Part shown: positions 36,029 through 46,108 of the stretch, in pieces
Position numbering within the stretch: position 1 is the first letter of the stretch
Layout: each line of letters begins with the position of its first letter
Origin: Collimonas antrihumi
GTDB lineage: Bacteria > Pseudomonadota > Gammaproteobacteria > Burkholderiales > Burkholderiaceae_D
Assembly: GCF_018304965.1 (NCBI RefSeq)
Contig: NZ_JAGQED010000002.1
Span: forward strand, 186,001-250,000
Direction of reading: 5' to 3'
Length of the DNA: 64,000 bases
The notes under the pieces: generated by a model
Seen by the model: only the letters and a program-made list of their open reading frames with translations
What the model was told of the DNA's origin: nothing
Databases searched by the model: none
Program-made: the position numbers and the translations under genes

Positions 36029-37177
36029 ATGCCGAACTGGCTTCTCCCTGAAAATATTGCCGATGTCTTGCCTTCGGAAGCGCGCAAGATTGAAGATTTG
36101 CGCCGCCTGATACTGGATAATTTCCGCCTGTACGGCTACGAACTGGTCATGCCGCCGATGCTGGAGTATCTGGAGTCCTTGCTGGCCGGCGCCGGCCAGG
36201 ATACCGATCTGCGGACCTTCAAGCTGGTCGACCAGCTGTCTGGCCGCACGCTCGGCATTCGCGCCGACATGACCACCCAAGTTGCCCGCATCGATGCCCA
36301 TTTGCTGAATCGCGAGTCGGTCACCCGCCTGTGCTACGTCGGCAGCGTCTTGCATACCCGTCAGATCGGCTTGCACGCGACCCGTGAACCGTTGCAGATC
36401 GGCGCCGAGATTTACGGTCATCTTGGGCTTGAAGCCGATGCCGAGATCCAGGAGCTGGCGCTGGCGACCCTGGCCTTGGCCGGGATTACCCAGGTACGCC
36501 TGGATTTGTGCCATGTTGGCATTTTGCGCACGATTATCGGCGGCGATGATGCCGCCAAAGTGGATGAAAGCGAGCTGGTCGCGTTGCTGGAAGCCAAGGA
36601 TTTGCCCGGCTTACGCACTATCAGCGTCAATTACAAGCCACAGACCCGCGCCGCTTTGCTGGCGCTGCCCGGTTTATATGGCGATGCCAGCGTATTGCAG
36701 CAGGCGCGGCAGGTGCTGCCTGCCTTGCCAGCCATCGCCAAGGCGCTGGATGAACTGGAAACCCTGGCTGAAGCCGCCGGGAAAGATTGCGTTACCGTCG
36801 ATTTAGCCGACTTACGCGGGTATCATTACGAAAGTGGTTTGATTTTCGCCGCCTATGTGCCCGGTTTGCCGAACGCCATACTGCGCGGCGGCCGTTACGA
36901 CGTCGGCGCGGCATTTGGCCGTTCGCGTCCGGCTACCGGCTTCTCGATGGATTTGCGAGAGCTGGCAAGACTGATTCCGGTAGCAATCCGCAAGCGCGCA
37001 ATTCATGCGCCTTGGGGAGTTGAAGCAGGTTTGAAGGAAAAGATCGTTGAGTTGCGCAAGGCTGGGGAAGTTGTGATCCAGAGTCTGCCCGGCCACGAAA
37101 GCGATCAAGACGAGTTCGATTGCGACCGCGCGGTCGTACTCGAAAATGGAAACTGGATTATCAAAAATTTGGACTAA
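36029..37177 (+). CDS. hisZ: ATP phosphoribosyltransferase regulatory subunit HisZ
   Basis: A 382-residue paralogue of HisRS catalytic domains that has no synthetase role; it activates the short-form HisG in histidine synthesis. It keeps class II fold landmarks ([76 protein letters not shown]) but lacks the anticodon-binding domain. Location directly before purA is common in Burkholderiales; hisG is elsewhere. The preceding 190 bases contain the hflC terminator and an AT-rich stretch that should be its promoter. Confidence 0.94.
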   Translation: MPNWLLPENIADVLPSEARKIEDLRRLILDNFRLYGYELVMPPMLEYLESLLAGAGQDTDLRTFKLVDQLSGRTLGIRADMTTQVARIDAHLLNRESVTRLCYVGSVLHTRQIGLHATREPLQIGAEIYGHLGLEADAEIQELALATLALAGITQVRLDLCHVGILRTIIGGDDAAKVDESELVALLEAKDLPGLRTISVNYKPQTRAALLALPGLYGDASVLQQARQVLPALPAIAKALDELETLAEAAGKDCVTVDLADLRGYHYESGLIFAAYVPGLPNAILRGGRYDVGAAFGRSRPATGFSMDLRELARLIPVAIRKRAIHAPWGVEAGLKEKIVELRKAGEVVIQSLPGHESDQDEFDCDRAVVLENGNWIIKNLD

Positions 37178-38494
<1,317 letters not shown>

Positions 38495-38512
38495 TTGCAA
38501 AATAAGAGCAAT

Positions 38513-39049
38513 ATGAACAAATCAGATGATAAAGACCTATGGGTCTCGTGGGATGAATATCACCGCATAATTGAAAAACTGGTATTGAATGTCCACGCCT
38601 CCGGATGGCAGTTCGACCAGGTGTTGTGCCTGGCGCGCGGCGGTTTGCGTCCGGGTGACGTGTTTTCACGTATTTTCGATGTGCCGCTGGCGATCTTGTC
38701 GACCAGCTCTTACCGCGAAGATGCCGGCACGGTTCGCAGCGAACTCGATATCGGCAAACACATCACCATGAGCCGTGGCGCTTTGTCCGGCCGGGTCCTG
38801 GTGGTCGATGACCTGGTTGACTCCGGCGTTACGCTGGATAAGGTTCTGCATCACCTGAAAGAAAACTATGCGCCGGTGACCGAGGTGAAGTCAGCGGTAA
38901 TCTGGTGGAAGGCATGTTCTTCGCTCAAGCCGGATTATTACGTCGATTACCTGCCGACCAATCCATGGATTCACCAGCCTTTCGAAGAGTACGACAGTCT
39001 GCGTCCACATCAGTTGGAAGCCTGGAGCAGGAAGGGTGTATCGAGATAA
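38513..39049 (+). CDS. Phosphoribosyltransferase (xanthine/hypoxanthine PRT-like)
   Basis: A 178-residue type I PRTase from ATG 38513 (AAGAG 5 bases upstream). The PRPP-binding loop is VLVVDDLVDSGVTLDK at residues 95-110, and LCLARGGLRPGDVFSRIF precedes it. The C-terminal part (WWKACSSLKPDYYVDYL) resembles Gpt/XGPRT-like proteins found next to purA in Burkholderiales. Substrate is most likely a purine base, in keeping with its neighbour, but this is not proven by sequence. Confidence 0.85.
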   Translation: MNKSDDKDLWVSWDEYHRIIEKLVLNVHASGWQFDQVLCLARGGLRPGDVFSRIFDVPLAILSTSSYREDAGTVRSELDIGKHITMSRGALSGRVLVVDDLVDSGVTLDKVLHHLKENYAPVTEVKSAVIWWKACSSLKPDYYVDYLPTNPWIHQPFEEYDSLRPHQLEAWSRKGVSR

Positions 39050-39081
39050 TCGAGCGCGCTTTGCAACGAAACCTCACTGGA

Positions 39082-39114
39082 AGCCTCGTTTGTTTGCACA
39101 ACGAGGCTTTTTTT
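39082..39114 (+). terminator. Intrinsic terminator after the purA operon
   Basis: AGCCTCGTT (39082-39090) pairs with AACGAGGCT (39100-39108), loop of 9, followed by an uninterrupted T run to 39114. Confidence 0.92.
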
Positions 39115-39192
39115 ACGTCTTGCGGAAGCGCAGCGCTGAAAAGCAAGTTCGCTTGTCTGCCATGCAAAAAATATTCGATTAAAAAAATAAAC

Positions 39193-39230
39193 GGAAAATT
39201 GTTTCTATTTTTAAAATTCATGCCTACAAT
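39193..39230 (+). promoter_or_regulatory. Candidate IolR-type operator and promoter of iolG
   Basis: GGAA-AATTGT-TTCT at 39193-39206 has the GGAA-N6-TTCY form. A -10-like TACAAT lies at 39225-39230; at a spacing of 17 the -35 would be TTTCTA (39202-39207), inside the right half-site, so a bound repressor would block polymerase. The same form recurs at 42656 in front of the transporter operon. Confidence 0.5.
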
Positions 39231-39275
39231 GGCAGAAAGCGAAAGTAAAACCATATCCCTGAACGGAGACCAGAC

Positions 39276-40268
39276 ATGATTGACGTGGCAATATTCGGCG
39301 CCGGCCGTATCGGCAAGATCCATGCGGGCAACCTGGTGCAGCAGCCTGGCGCCAATCTGAAATACGTCAGCGATATCAATGCGCAAGCCGCGCAAGAGCT
39401 GGCAACGCAACACGGTGCGCAGGTAGCGGGTATCGATGGCATTCTGGCCGATCCGGGCATAGGTGCAGTATTGATTGCCTCTAGCACCGATACCCACGCC
39501 GACCTGATCATGCGGGCAGCGGCAGCCGGCAAGGCGATTTTTTGCGAGAAACCGGTCGACCTCACGCTGGAGCGCGCCAAGGCATGCGCAAGCGCCGTTG
39601 CGAAAGCCGGGGTGACTTGCATGATCGGCTTTCAGCGCCGCTTCGATCCGACATTCGATGCCCTCAAGGCGCGCCTGGCCGCAGGGGAAATCGGCGATCC
39701 CGAAATGCTTATCGTCACTAGCCGCGATCCCGGTGCGCCACCGGTTTCCTATATCAAAAGTTCGGGCGGCATTTTCAAGGATATGCTGATCCATGATTTC
39801 GATATCTTCCGCTGGATACTGGAAGACGAGGCCGTCAGCATCTCCGCCACCGGCAGCTGCCTGAGCGATCCGGCGATTGCCGAGGCCGGTGATATCGATT
39901 GCGCGGCAGTCACCATCCGCACCCGCCGCGGCCGGCTGTGTCAGATCAATACCAGCCGCCGCGCCGCCTATGGCTACGATCAGCGCTTCGAAGTATTAGG
40001 CAGCAAAGGCATGCTGCAGGCAGGAAACCACAAGCCGACCGAAGTGACCGCTGCGACCGCACATAATGTCAGTTCGGACAAGCCGGAACATTTTTTCCTG
40101 GAGCGCTATCGCGCAGCCTATGCCCGCGAGATCGCCCATTTTTTTGACGCGGTAGTCAACCGGGTTGCCGTGCGCACCACGATTGAAGACGGCGTCAAAG
40201 CGCTGGAACTGGCCGAGGCGGCAACGCTGTCGTGGCGTGAAAATCGCACCATCGAGCTCGCAAAATGA
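39276..40268 (+). CDS. iolG: Inositol 2-dehydrogenase (IolG-like, Gfo/Idh/MocA family)
   Basis: A 330-residue NAD-dependent dehydrogenase expected to oxidise myo-inositol to scyllo-inosose. Rossmann GAGRIG at residues 8-13; EKP at 91-93 with catalytic Lys92; GGIFKDMLIHDFD gives Asp169 and His173 of the IDH active site. GGAG precedes the ATG. It shares ATGA with the second dehydrogenase gene, and the iol locus around it supports inositol as substrate. Confidence 0.9.
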   Translation: MIDVAIFGAGRIGKIHAGNLVQQPGANLKYVSDINAQAAQELATQHGAQVAGIDGILADPGIGAVLIASSTDTHADLIMRAAAAGKAIFCEKPVDLTLERAKACASAVAKAGVTCMIGFQRRFDPTFDALKARLAAGEIGDPEMLIVTSRDPGAPPVSYIKSSGGIFKDMLIHDFDIFRWILEDEAVSISATGSCLSDPAIAEAGDIDCAAVTIRTRRGRLCQINTSRRAAYGYDQRFEVLGSKGMLQAGNHKPTEVTAATAHNVSSDKPEHFFLERYRAAYAREIAHFFDAVVNRVAVRTTIEDGVKALELAEAATLSWRENRTIELAK

Positions 40269-41290
40269 GTCGCGCTCCAATCTTGAAGGTAGGCATAGTC
40301 GGCCTGGGAAGGTTAGGGCGGCGTCACGCCGAAAACCTGGCGTCGCGAGTTGCCGGCGCCGAACTGGTCGCTGCGTGCAGCCCGGTGCCGGCAGAACTCG
40401 CATGGGCGCGCGACACGCTTCAGGTACATCATCTATATGCCGATTACGCAGCCATGCTGGCGCATGACGGGCTGGACGCGGTGTTCCTGGTGACGCCGAC
40501 ATCCCTGCATCCGCAGCAAATCATCCAGGCCTTGCAAGCCGGCAAGCATGTGTTTTGCGAAAAGCCTTTGTCGCTGGATCTGGAGGATTGCCGGCGGGTC
40601 AGCGCCGAGGCCGCACGGCACCCGCAGTTGAAGGTGATGATTGGTTTTGTGCGCCGCTTCGACGCCAGCTATCGGGATGCTTACGAAAAAATCCGGCAAG
40701 GCGCGATCGGCTCGCCGTTCATGGTGTATTCGCAGACTTGCGACCAGTATGATCCGGAAGGCTTTTTCGTTAAATTCGCGGCTACCAGTGGCGGCATATT
40801 CCTTGATTGCAGTGTGCACGACATCGATCTGGCGCGCTGGCTGCTCGGCAATCCGCAGCCGGTCAAGGTCTACGCCAGCGGTACCCGGGCCATCCATCAT
40901 GATTTGCAGCAGTTTCAGGACGTCGATAATGGCGTCGCCATCTGTGAATTCGACAACGGCCGGATAGCGACCTTTTACGCCTCGCGCACCATGCCGCACG
41001 GGCATGACACCATGACTGAAATCACCGGCACGGCGGGACGTTTGACGGTGGGCGGCAACCCGCGCAAGAATCGTCTGGAAATTGCCGACGCTCACGGCGT
41101 CCGCAACGAATGCCTGCCGAGTTTCTTCGAGCGTTTCGAGGATGCATTCCTGACTGAAGTCAGTACTTTCGTGGATGCGATATGTCAGCAGCGCAAGCTG
41201 GAGTTGACTCTCGATGATGCTACCGAGGCAACCCGCATCGGCATCGCCATGCGCGAATCGCTGCTGTCAAAACAGCCGGTGATGTTATGA
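40265..41290 (+). CDS. Second Gfo/Idh/MocA oxidoreductase (inositol or scyllo-inositol dehydrogenase)
   Basis: A 341-residue paralogue of the preceding enzyme. GLGRLG at residues 13-18 binds the dinucleotide; EKP at 99-101 gives Lys100; GGIFLDCSVHDID gives Asp181 and His185. All catalytic residues of an inositol dehydrogenase are thus present. Two such enzymes in tandem often divide work between myo- and scyllo- or chiro-inositol; which isomer this one prefers cannot be told. It overlaps iolG by 4 bases; a 14-bp duplication spans its stop. Confidence 0.85.
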   Translation: MSRAPILKVGIVGLGRLGRRHAENLASRVAGAELVAACSPVPAELAWARDTLQVHHLYADYAAMLAHDGLDAVFLVTPTSLHPQQIIQALQAGKHVFCEKPLSLDLEDCRRVSAEAARHPQLKVMIGFVRRFDASYRDAYEKIRQGAIGSPFMVYSQTCDQYDPEGFFVKFAATSGGIFLDCSVHDIDLARWLLGNPQPVKVYASGTRAIHHDLQQFQDVDNGVAICEFDNGRIATFYASRTMPHGHDTMTEITGTAGRLTVGGNPRKNRLEIADAHGVRNECLPSFFERFEDAFLTEVSTFVDAICQQRKLELTLDDATEATRIGIAMRESLLSKQPVML

Positions 41291-41316
41291 GCTTTGACCG
41301 GTGAGCTTTGACCTGT
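41289..41316 (+). repeat. 14-bp tandem duplication across a stop codon
   Basis: GAGCTTTGACCGGT (41289-41302) and GAGCTTTGACCTGT (41303-41316) differ by one base; the first begins in the TGA stop of the second dehydrogenase gene. GAGCCATAAGC, a partial third copy, follows. Confidence 0.85.
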
Positions 41317-41336
41317 GAGCCATAAGCAGATCGGGC

Positions 41337-41654
41337 TTAAGTTTTTACTTGAGTTGCTACGAAATAGACCATGGAAACCAGCACTCCTGCAATACCGATC
41401 AGCTTCCAGGTCAAACCATGCAATTCCTTATGCATGGTGGATTCAAGGTCTTTGACATCGGATTTTGTGGCGCACGTATCCAGCCTTGCCTCTATGCGGG
41501 AAAGGCGATCACGGGTATCCAGTGCAAATCCTTCAAGCTCGGCGATTCTTGTATTCATGTCAACATCATAACCTCCGCTGCCGCCCGAAGCAAGTCTCGT
41601 TTTTTCATTGCGCGGCTGAGCGCGTTTGCCAATCATTTGTTTAAGTTCTGCCAT
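41337..41654 (-). CDS. Small coiled-coil membrane protein, function unknown
   Basis: About 105 residues from the ATG at 41654 (GGGA upstream; an ATG 6 codons earlier is the alternative). A charged N-terminal half leads into a predicted coiled coil (MNTRIAELEGFALDTRDRLSRIEARLD) and one C-terminal transmembrane helix (WKLIGIAGVLVSMVYFVAT). The layout resembles small DUF1640-type or phage-holin-associated proteins, but I do not recognise the family. It lies between the second dehydrogenase and the RpiR regulator, on the regulator's strand and 61 bases downstream of it. A role in inositol use is not implied. Confidence 0.6.
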   Translation of the reverse strand: MAELKQMIGKRAQPRNEKTRLASGGSGGYDVDMNTRIAELEGFALDTRDRLSRIEARLDTCATKSDVKDLESTMHKELHGLTWKLIGIAGVLVSMVYFVATQVKT

Positions 41655-41715
41655 AGTCTGTCCCAAGCGCATGAAAGCATTTGATGGGGGAATTCTATTG
41701 CAATTGTCTTGCTAT

Positions 41716-42582
41716 TTACTCGTCATAACCCTCAATTGCGCCGCTTTCCTCCACATTAAGCTCTAACCTATACGCCAAGGCGATAAACAATGCCTGGCAC
41801 AGGCACATCGCATTGGTCAGTGAGCGGAAGGCGAAGGCGCTGCCTTCTTTCACGGTCAGCAATACCGACGCATGCCTGGCCAGCGGACTCAGTTGACTAT
41901 CGGTGATGACCAGCGACTTGGCCTGATGGTGATGCGCCAGCCGGACACAAGCCTGGGTTTCCTTGCCGTAGGGTGTAAAGCTGATGGCGATTACTACGTC
42001 ATTCTTGCCTATGCTCCGGATCTGCTCGCGGATCATGCCACCCAGGCCAGACAGCAGGTGCACCCGCTTATTGGTGTGCTGCAATGCATACACGATATAG
42101 GTGGCGATCGGGAAAGAGCGGCGCACGCCGATTACATAAATATTCTCAGCCTTCTGCAACAACTTTACCGCTGCGTCAAACTGCACGTCGTCCATGCCGC
42201 TCAATAATTCATCCAGGCCGCTGCGGCTGGCGGCGATAAATTCGCGTGCCATCGAGCCGCTGGTAAGCGGGGTCGATTTGGCGTCGATCAGCTTGCGGAT
42301 GCGTTGCTGATAGTTCTGAGACGGAATCGCCTGCGCCGTATAAGCATCGCGGAAAACCGCCTGCATCTCGCTAAAGCCGCTGAAGCCGAATTGCTTGGCA
42401 AAGCGCACGATGGCGGACGGCTGCACCTGACAGTGCTCGGCGATATCGCTGATTCTTTCCAGCATCAGGCTGCTACGATGCTGCTCTACGTAAGTGGCAA
42501 TGATCTTCAACTGCCGCGAAAGCGTTGCGTATTGTTCCGCGATTTGCAGCATCAACTGGTCGACAGCCGGTGTATCTGCCAT
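41716..42582 (-). CDS. RpiR-family transcriptional regulator (candidate IolR)
   Basis: A 288-residue regulator: N-terminal RpiR helix-turn-helix (residues about 20-80, ISDIAEHCQVQPSAIVRFAKQFGFSGF split by its turn) and C-terminal SIS sugar-isomerase domain (about 125-270, NIYVIGVRRSFPIATYIVYA, DVVIAISFTPYGKETQ). SIS domains sense phosphosugars; in rhizobia the RpiR-type IolR represses inositol genes and responds to a pathway intermediate. It is divergent from the ABC transporter operon and separated from it by about 214 bases with palindromes. Its position makes it the obvious regulator of the whole locus. Confidence 0.85.
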   Translation of the reverse strand: MADTPAVDQLMLQIAEQYATLSRQLKIIATYVEQHRSSLMLERISDIAEHCQVQPSAIVRFAKQFGFSGFSEMQAVFRDAYTAQAIPSQNYQQRIRKLIDAKSTPLTSGSMAREFIAASRSGLDELLSGMDDVQFDAAVKLLQKAENIYVIGVRRSFPIATYIVYALQHTNKRVHLLSGLGGMIREQIRSIGKNDVVIAISFTPYGKETQACVRLAHHHQAKSLVITDSQLSPLARHASVLLTVKEGSAFAFRSLTNAMCLCQALFIALAYRLELNVEESGAIEGYDE

Positions 42583-42634
42583 GGCGTTCTTTCTAATTTA
42601 TGTTTTATGTTGTGAAGCAATTATAAAGACATTT

Positions 42635-42669
42635 CAACTATTCGATTCAATAGTTGGAAATAAAATTCT
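42635..42669. promoter_or_regulatory. Candidate RpiR/IolR operators
   Basis: A perfect 8-bp inverted repeat CAACTATT-N6-AATAGTTG (42635-42656) abuts GGAA-ATAAAA-TTCT (42656-42669), the same form as the site before iolG. Both lie between the divergent regulator and transporter genes. Confidence 0.5.
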
Positions 42670-42694
42670 AAATTAAATTTAATTGAAAAAAACG

Positions 42695-42723
42695 TTGCAT
42701 ATCGAATCCGCTTGTTCTATTGT
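42695..42723 (+). promoter_or_regulatory. Sigma-70-like promoter of the inositol ABC transporter operon
   Basis: TTGCAT (42695-42700), 17-base spacer, TATTGT (42718-42723); the transcript would start near 42730, about 67 bases before the gene. Confidence 0.55.
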
Positions 42724-42796
42724 TTAGTACCGATGACGCTATCGGATCCGGGCGATCAGCCTGACAGTAATGAATAAAACAACAACGGAGATAACT

Positions 42797-43840
42797 ATGC
42801 AACGACTCGGATGGAAGGGCCTGGCCAAGGTCCTGATGGTGACGGCGCTGGCGATGGGCTTTGGCGCCATGAACAGTAGTTATGCAGCAAATGAGAAATT
42901 CGTTCTGATCAGCCATGCCCCGGACTCCGATTCCTGGTGGAACACCATCAAGAATGCCATCAAACAGGCCGGTGAAGATTTCAATGTCACTGTCGATTAC
43001 CGCAATCCGCCGAACGGCGACCTGGCCGACATGTCGCGCCTGATCGAGCAGGCGGCAGCCCGTCACTACGATGGCGTGATCGCCAGCATTGCCGATTTCA
43101 GCGTGTTGAAAAAAGCCATGGAAAACGTCACTGCCAAGAAAATTCCACTGGTGACCATCAATTCCGGCACCCAGAAGCAAAGTGAAGAACTCGGCGCCAT
43201 CATGCATGTCGGCCAGCCGGAATACGATGCGGGCCATGGCGCAGGTGAAAAAGCCAAGGCTGCAGGGATCAAATCCTTCCTGTGCGTTAACCACTATGCA
43301 ACCAACCCGTCTTCCTTCGAGCGTTGCCGTGGCTTTGCCGATGCGATAGGCGTCGATTATAAAAAATCAACGCTGGATGCCGGCCAGGATCCTACCGGTA
43401 TCGAGAGCAAGGTAAGTGCTTATCTGCGGAATAACCCCGGTACGCAAGCGGTATTGGCGCTCGGTCCCGATTCGGCTTCGCCAAGCCTGCGCGCTCTGCA
43501 AAAAATGGGCCTGAAGGGCAAGATGTGGTTCGCCACTTTCGATCTGTCTGAAGAAGTCGCCAAGGGTATCAAAGATGGTTCGGTACAGTTTGCGATCGAC
43601 CAGCAACCCTATTTGCAGGGTTACATCCCGGTTGCCGTTCTGGCCATCATGAAGCAAGACAAGATCACCGATGTCGCTGCCATCCAGGCCAAGCTGAAAG
43701 CCAATCCGAAATTCCAGGCACGACTGGCCGAATATGGCCTGGCGCCTCTTTACGGCCCGCGTCATATCAGCTCCGGCCCTGGTTACATTACCAAAGACAA
43801 TCTCGATAAAGTGTTGAAATACGCCGGCCAATATCGCTGA
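42797..43840 (+). CDS. Sugar ABC transporter substrate-binding protein (likely inositol)
   Basis: About 347 residues from ATG 42797 (GGAG upstream; an in-frame ATG at 42770 would spoil the signal peptide). Signal peptide about residues 1-31 (cleavage near SSYAANEKF). The periplasmic-binding-protein-like I fold (RbsB/peripla_BP_4 type) shows FVLISHAPDSDSWWNTIKNA, DGVIASIADFSVLKKAM, VTINSGTQKQSEELGA and FAIDQQPYLQGYIPVAVL. Context and order (binding protein, permease, ATPase, iolC) point to myo-inositol as ligand. Confidence 0.85.
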   Translation: MQRLGWKGLAKVLMVTALAMGFGAMNSSYAANEKFVLISHAPDSDSWWNTIKNAIKQAGEDFNVTVDYRNPPNGDLADMSRLIEQAAARHYDGVIASIADFSVLKKAMENVTAKKIPLVTINSGTQKQSEELGAIMHVGQPEYDAGHGAGEKAKAAGIKSFLCVNHYATNPSSFERCRGFADAIGVDYKKSTLDAGQDPTGIESKVSAYLRNNPGTQAVLALGPDSASPSLRALQKMGLKGKMWFATFDLSEEVAKGIKDGSVQFAIDQQPYLQGYIPVAVLAIMKQDKITDVAAIQAKLKANPKFQARLAEYGLAPLYGPRHISSGPGYITKDNLDKVLKYAGQYR

Positions 43841-43892
43841 TCCAGCGACTTTCGTCACATACATTTTGTGACAAGTATTTTGTGACACCAGC

Positions 43893-43921
43893 GGCTGCCC
43901 GCAACGATATTACGGGCAGCC
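43893..43921 (+). terminator. Intercistronic hairpin after the binding-protein gene
   Basis: GGCTGCCCG (43893-43901) pairs perfectly with CGGGCAGCC (43913-43921). No T run follows, so partial termination or mRNA 3'-end protection is more likely than full stop. It sits in the 216-bp gap before the permease. Confidence 0.55.
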
Positions 43922-44056
43922 AGGTTGAAATCCAGGGAGAGCGATTCACCCGGGTTCGACTACGTCCGCAGGATCTCGCGCCACCCCATACAGCAGCCAG
44001 TCTGAGATTCGCAGCCTTAGAATCAATCAATGGCCAACACAGCAGGAGATACAGTC

Positions 44057-45217
44057 ATGAATTCAAGCAGTGCGCACGCTGACAAGCTAGGTGCCGACGG
44101 CAATAGCCCAGCGCAGCAGAATATCGCTCCGAAAGACGAGCGGGTTCGCAAGGAGGGTTCACTCAAGCGCTTCCTCGGGCGCCCCGAGTTTGCCTCGCTG
44201 GCAGGCGCCATCCTGGTGTTTATCGTATTCGGTTTTGCCGCCGGCGATTCCGGCATGTTCAATCTGGATGGCGTAGTCAACTGGATGCAGGTAGCGGCCT
44301 ACCTGGGCCTGATTTCGATCGGCGCCTGCGTATTGATGATTGCCGGCGAGTTCGATTTGTCGATGGGTTCGATGATCGGCTTTGCCGGCATGATGGTGGC
44401 AATTCCTACCGTCTATTTTCACTGGCCGTTCTGGCTGGCTGTCCTGTTCGCATTTGCCGGTTCCATGGCCTTGGGCTGGCTCAACGGCTACCTGGTGGTC
44501 AAGACCAGGCTGCCTTCGTTCATCGTCACGCTGGCGTTCATGTTCATCTTGCGCGGCTTGACGCTGGCGCTCTCGATCATGTTCGCCAACCGTACTATTG
44601 TCAGCGGCGTTGGCGACCTGGCCGCGCATGACTGGCTTGGCAACTGGCTGTTCACCGGCAATCTCGGCAGCGGGCTGTTCCACTGGATGGCCAGCCACGG
44701 CTGGATCGCCACCACGGACAACGGCCAGCCGCTGGTAGCCGGAATCCCCAAGGTCATCATCTGGTGGCTGGTGCTGGCGCTGGTTGCAAGTTTTGTCCTG
44801 GCACGGACCCGTTTCGGCAACTGGATCTTCGCCGTCGGCGGCGACGCCAATGCCGCCAAGAACGTCGGCGTGCCGGTGAAGCGGGTCAAGACCATGCTGT
44901 TTGTGTTTACCGCTTTCTGCGCCTGCCTGTTCGCCGTATTGCAGGTGGCCGACGTCGGCTCGGCTGCGGCCGATCGTGGCTTGCAAAAGGAATTTGAAGC
45001 CATCATCGCCGCAGTGATCGGCGGCGCTTTGCTGACCGGCGGCTACGGTTCAGTGATCGGCGCTTGCTTCGGCGCCTTGATCTTTGGCGTGGTGCAGATC
45101 GGCATCACATACACCAATCTCAATTCAGACTGGTTCCGGGTGTTCCTCGGCGTGATGCTGCTGGTGGCTGTACTGTTCAACAATTATGTCCGTCGCCGCG
45201 TGACGGAGGCGAGGTAA
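44057..45217 (+). CDS. Sugar ABC transporter permease (RbsC/BPD_transp_2 type)
   Basis: About 386 residues from ATG 44057 (AGGAG 8 bases upstream; ATG 44030 is an alternative). A charged cytoplasmic N terminus is followed by some ten hydrophobic helices. [28 protein letters not shown] and [23 protein letters not shown] are RbsC-type permease signatures, the latter near the ATPase coupling helix. It starts 216 bases after the binding protein and is followed 2 bases later by the ATPase. Confidence 0.88.
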   Translation: MNSSSAHADKLGADGNSPAQQNIAPKDERVRKEGSLKRFLGRPEFASLAGAILVFIVFGFAAGDSGMFNLDGVVNWMQVAAYLGLISIGACVLMIAGEFDLSMGSMIGFAGMMVAIPTVYFHWPFWLAVLFAFAGSMALGWLNGYLVVKTRLPSFIVTLAFMFILRGLTLALSIMFANRTIVSGVGDLAAHDWLGNWLFTGNLGSGLFHWMASHGWIATTDNGQPLVAGIPKVIIWWLVLALVASFVLARTRFGNWIFAVGGDANAAKNVGVPVKRVKTMLFVFTAFCACLFAVLQVADVGSAAADRGLQKEFEAIIAAVIGGALLTGGYGSVIGACFGALIFGVVQIGITYTNLNSDWFRVFLGVMLLVAVLFNNYVRRRVTEAR

Positions 45218-45219
45218 TC

Positions 45220-46002
45220 ATGAGTGACACTATTCTGGCTCTAGAAAACGTCAGCAAGTATTTCGGTTCGGTGATTGCTTTGCAAAATGTCACCTTGCGC
45301 TTGAAAAAAGGGGAAGTACATTGCCTGTTGGGCGATAACGGCGCCGGCAAGTCGACCCTGATCAAGACGCTGGCCGGGGTGCACAAACCATCCGAAGGGC
45401 AATACCTGGTCGACGGCAAGCCGGTCTCTTTCAATTCTCCGAAAGAGGCGCTGGATGTAGGCGTGGCTACCGTCTACCAGGATCTGGCGCTGGTGCCGCT
45501 GCTGTCGGTGGCGCGCAATTTCTTCATGGGCCGTGAGCCGACAAAGAAGGTGTTCGGCATCACCGTCATGGACATCAACTATGCGGCCGAGACGGCGCGT
45601 GAAAAACTGGCGGAAATGGGCATCATGGTGCGCGATCCGCACCATGCGATCGGCACCATGTCCGGTGGTGAAAAACAATGCCTGGCGATTGCCCGGGCGA
45701 TTCATTTCGGCGCCCGGGTCCTGATTCTCGACGAGCCCACTGCGGCGCTGGGCGTCAAGCAATCGTTCAATGTGCTGAAGCTGATCCACAAGGCGCGTGA
45801 GCGCGGAATTTCGGTGATTTTCATTACCCACAATGTGCATCACGCGTATCCGATCGGCGATTCCTTCACCTTGCTCAATCGCGGCAAATCGATGGGCACT
45901 TTCACCAAGGACACTGTCAGCAAGGATGAAGTGCTGGACATGATGGCGGGCGGCGCGGAAATGCAGACGCTGATGAATCAGCTTGAAGGAATACAGGTCT
46001 AG
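45220..46002 (+). CDS. Sugar ABC transporter ATP-binding protein (single domain)
   Basis: A 260-residue ATPase with Walker [10 protein letters not shown] (about residues 39-47), Q-loop VYQDLALVP, signature TMSGGEKQ, Walker [13 protein letters not shown] and switch His in [10 protein letters not shown]. Ribose-type importers usually carry a tandem 500-residue ATPase; this one is a single domain, as in FrcA-like fructose/inositol systems, and would act as a homodimer. It begins 2 bases after the permease stop. Confidence 0.9.
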   Translation: MSDTILALENVSKYFGSVIALQNVTLRLKKGEVHCLLGDNGAGKSTLIKTLAGVHKPSEGQYLVDGKPVSFNSPKEALDVGVATVYQDLALVPLLSVARNFFMGREPTKKVFGITVMDINYAAETAREKLAEMGIMVRDPHHAIGTMSGGEKQCLAIARAIHFGARVLILDEPTAALGVKQSFNVLKLIHKARERGISVIFITHNVHHAYPIGDSFTLLNRGKSMGTFTKDTVSKDEVLDMMAGGAEMQTLMNQLEGIQV

Positions 46003-46046
46003 GCCTGGGGCACTATCTATGCATCCAAGTTCAAGCACCTAAGATC

Positions 46047-46091
46047 AAGCATCAAAAGTTTAAGCATCAAAAGTTTAAGCATCAAAAGTTT
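46047..46091 (+). repeat. 15-bp perfect tandem triplication before iolC
   Basis: AAGCATCAAAAGTTT repeats three times without change (46047, 46062, 46077), ending 17 bases before the iolC ATG and just ahead of its AAGGA ribosome site. Confidence 0.95.
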
Positions 46092-46108
46092 AAATTAAGG
46101 ACGCACTC

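Noticed and set aside
36029-37177. Second histidyl-tRNA synthetase
   Set aside because: Lacks the anticodon-binding domain and the complete HisRS motifs; position before purA and length fit HisZ.
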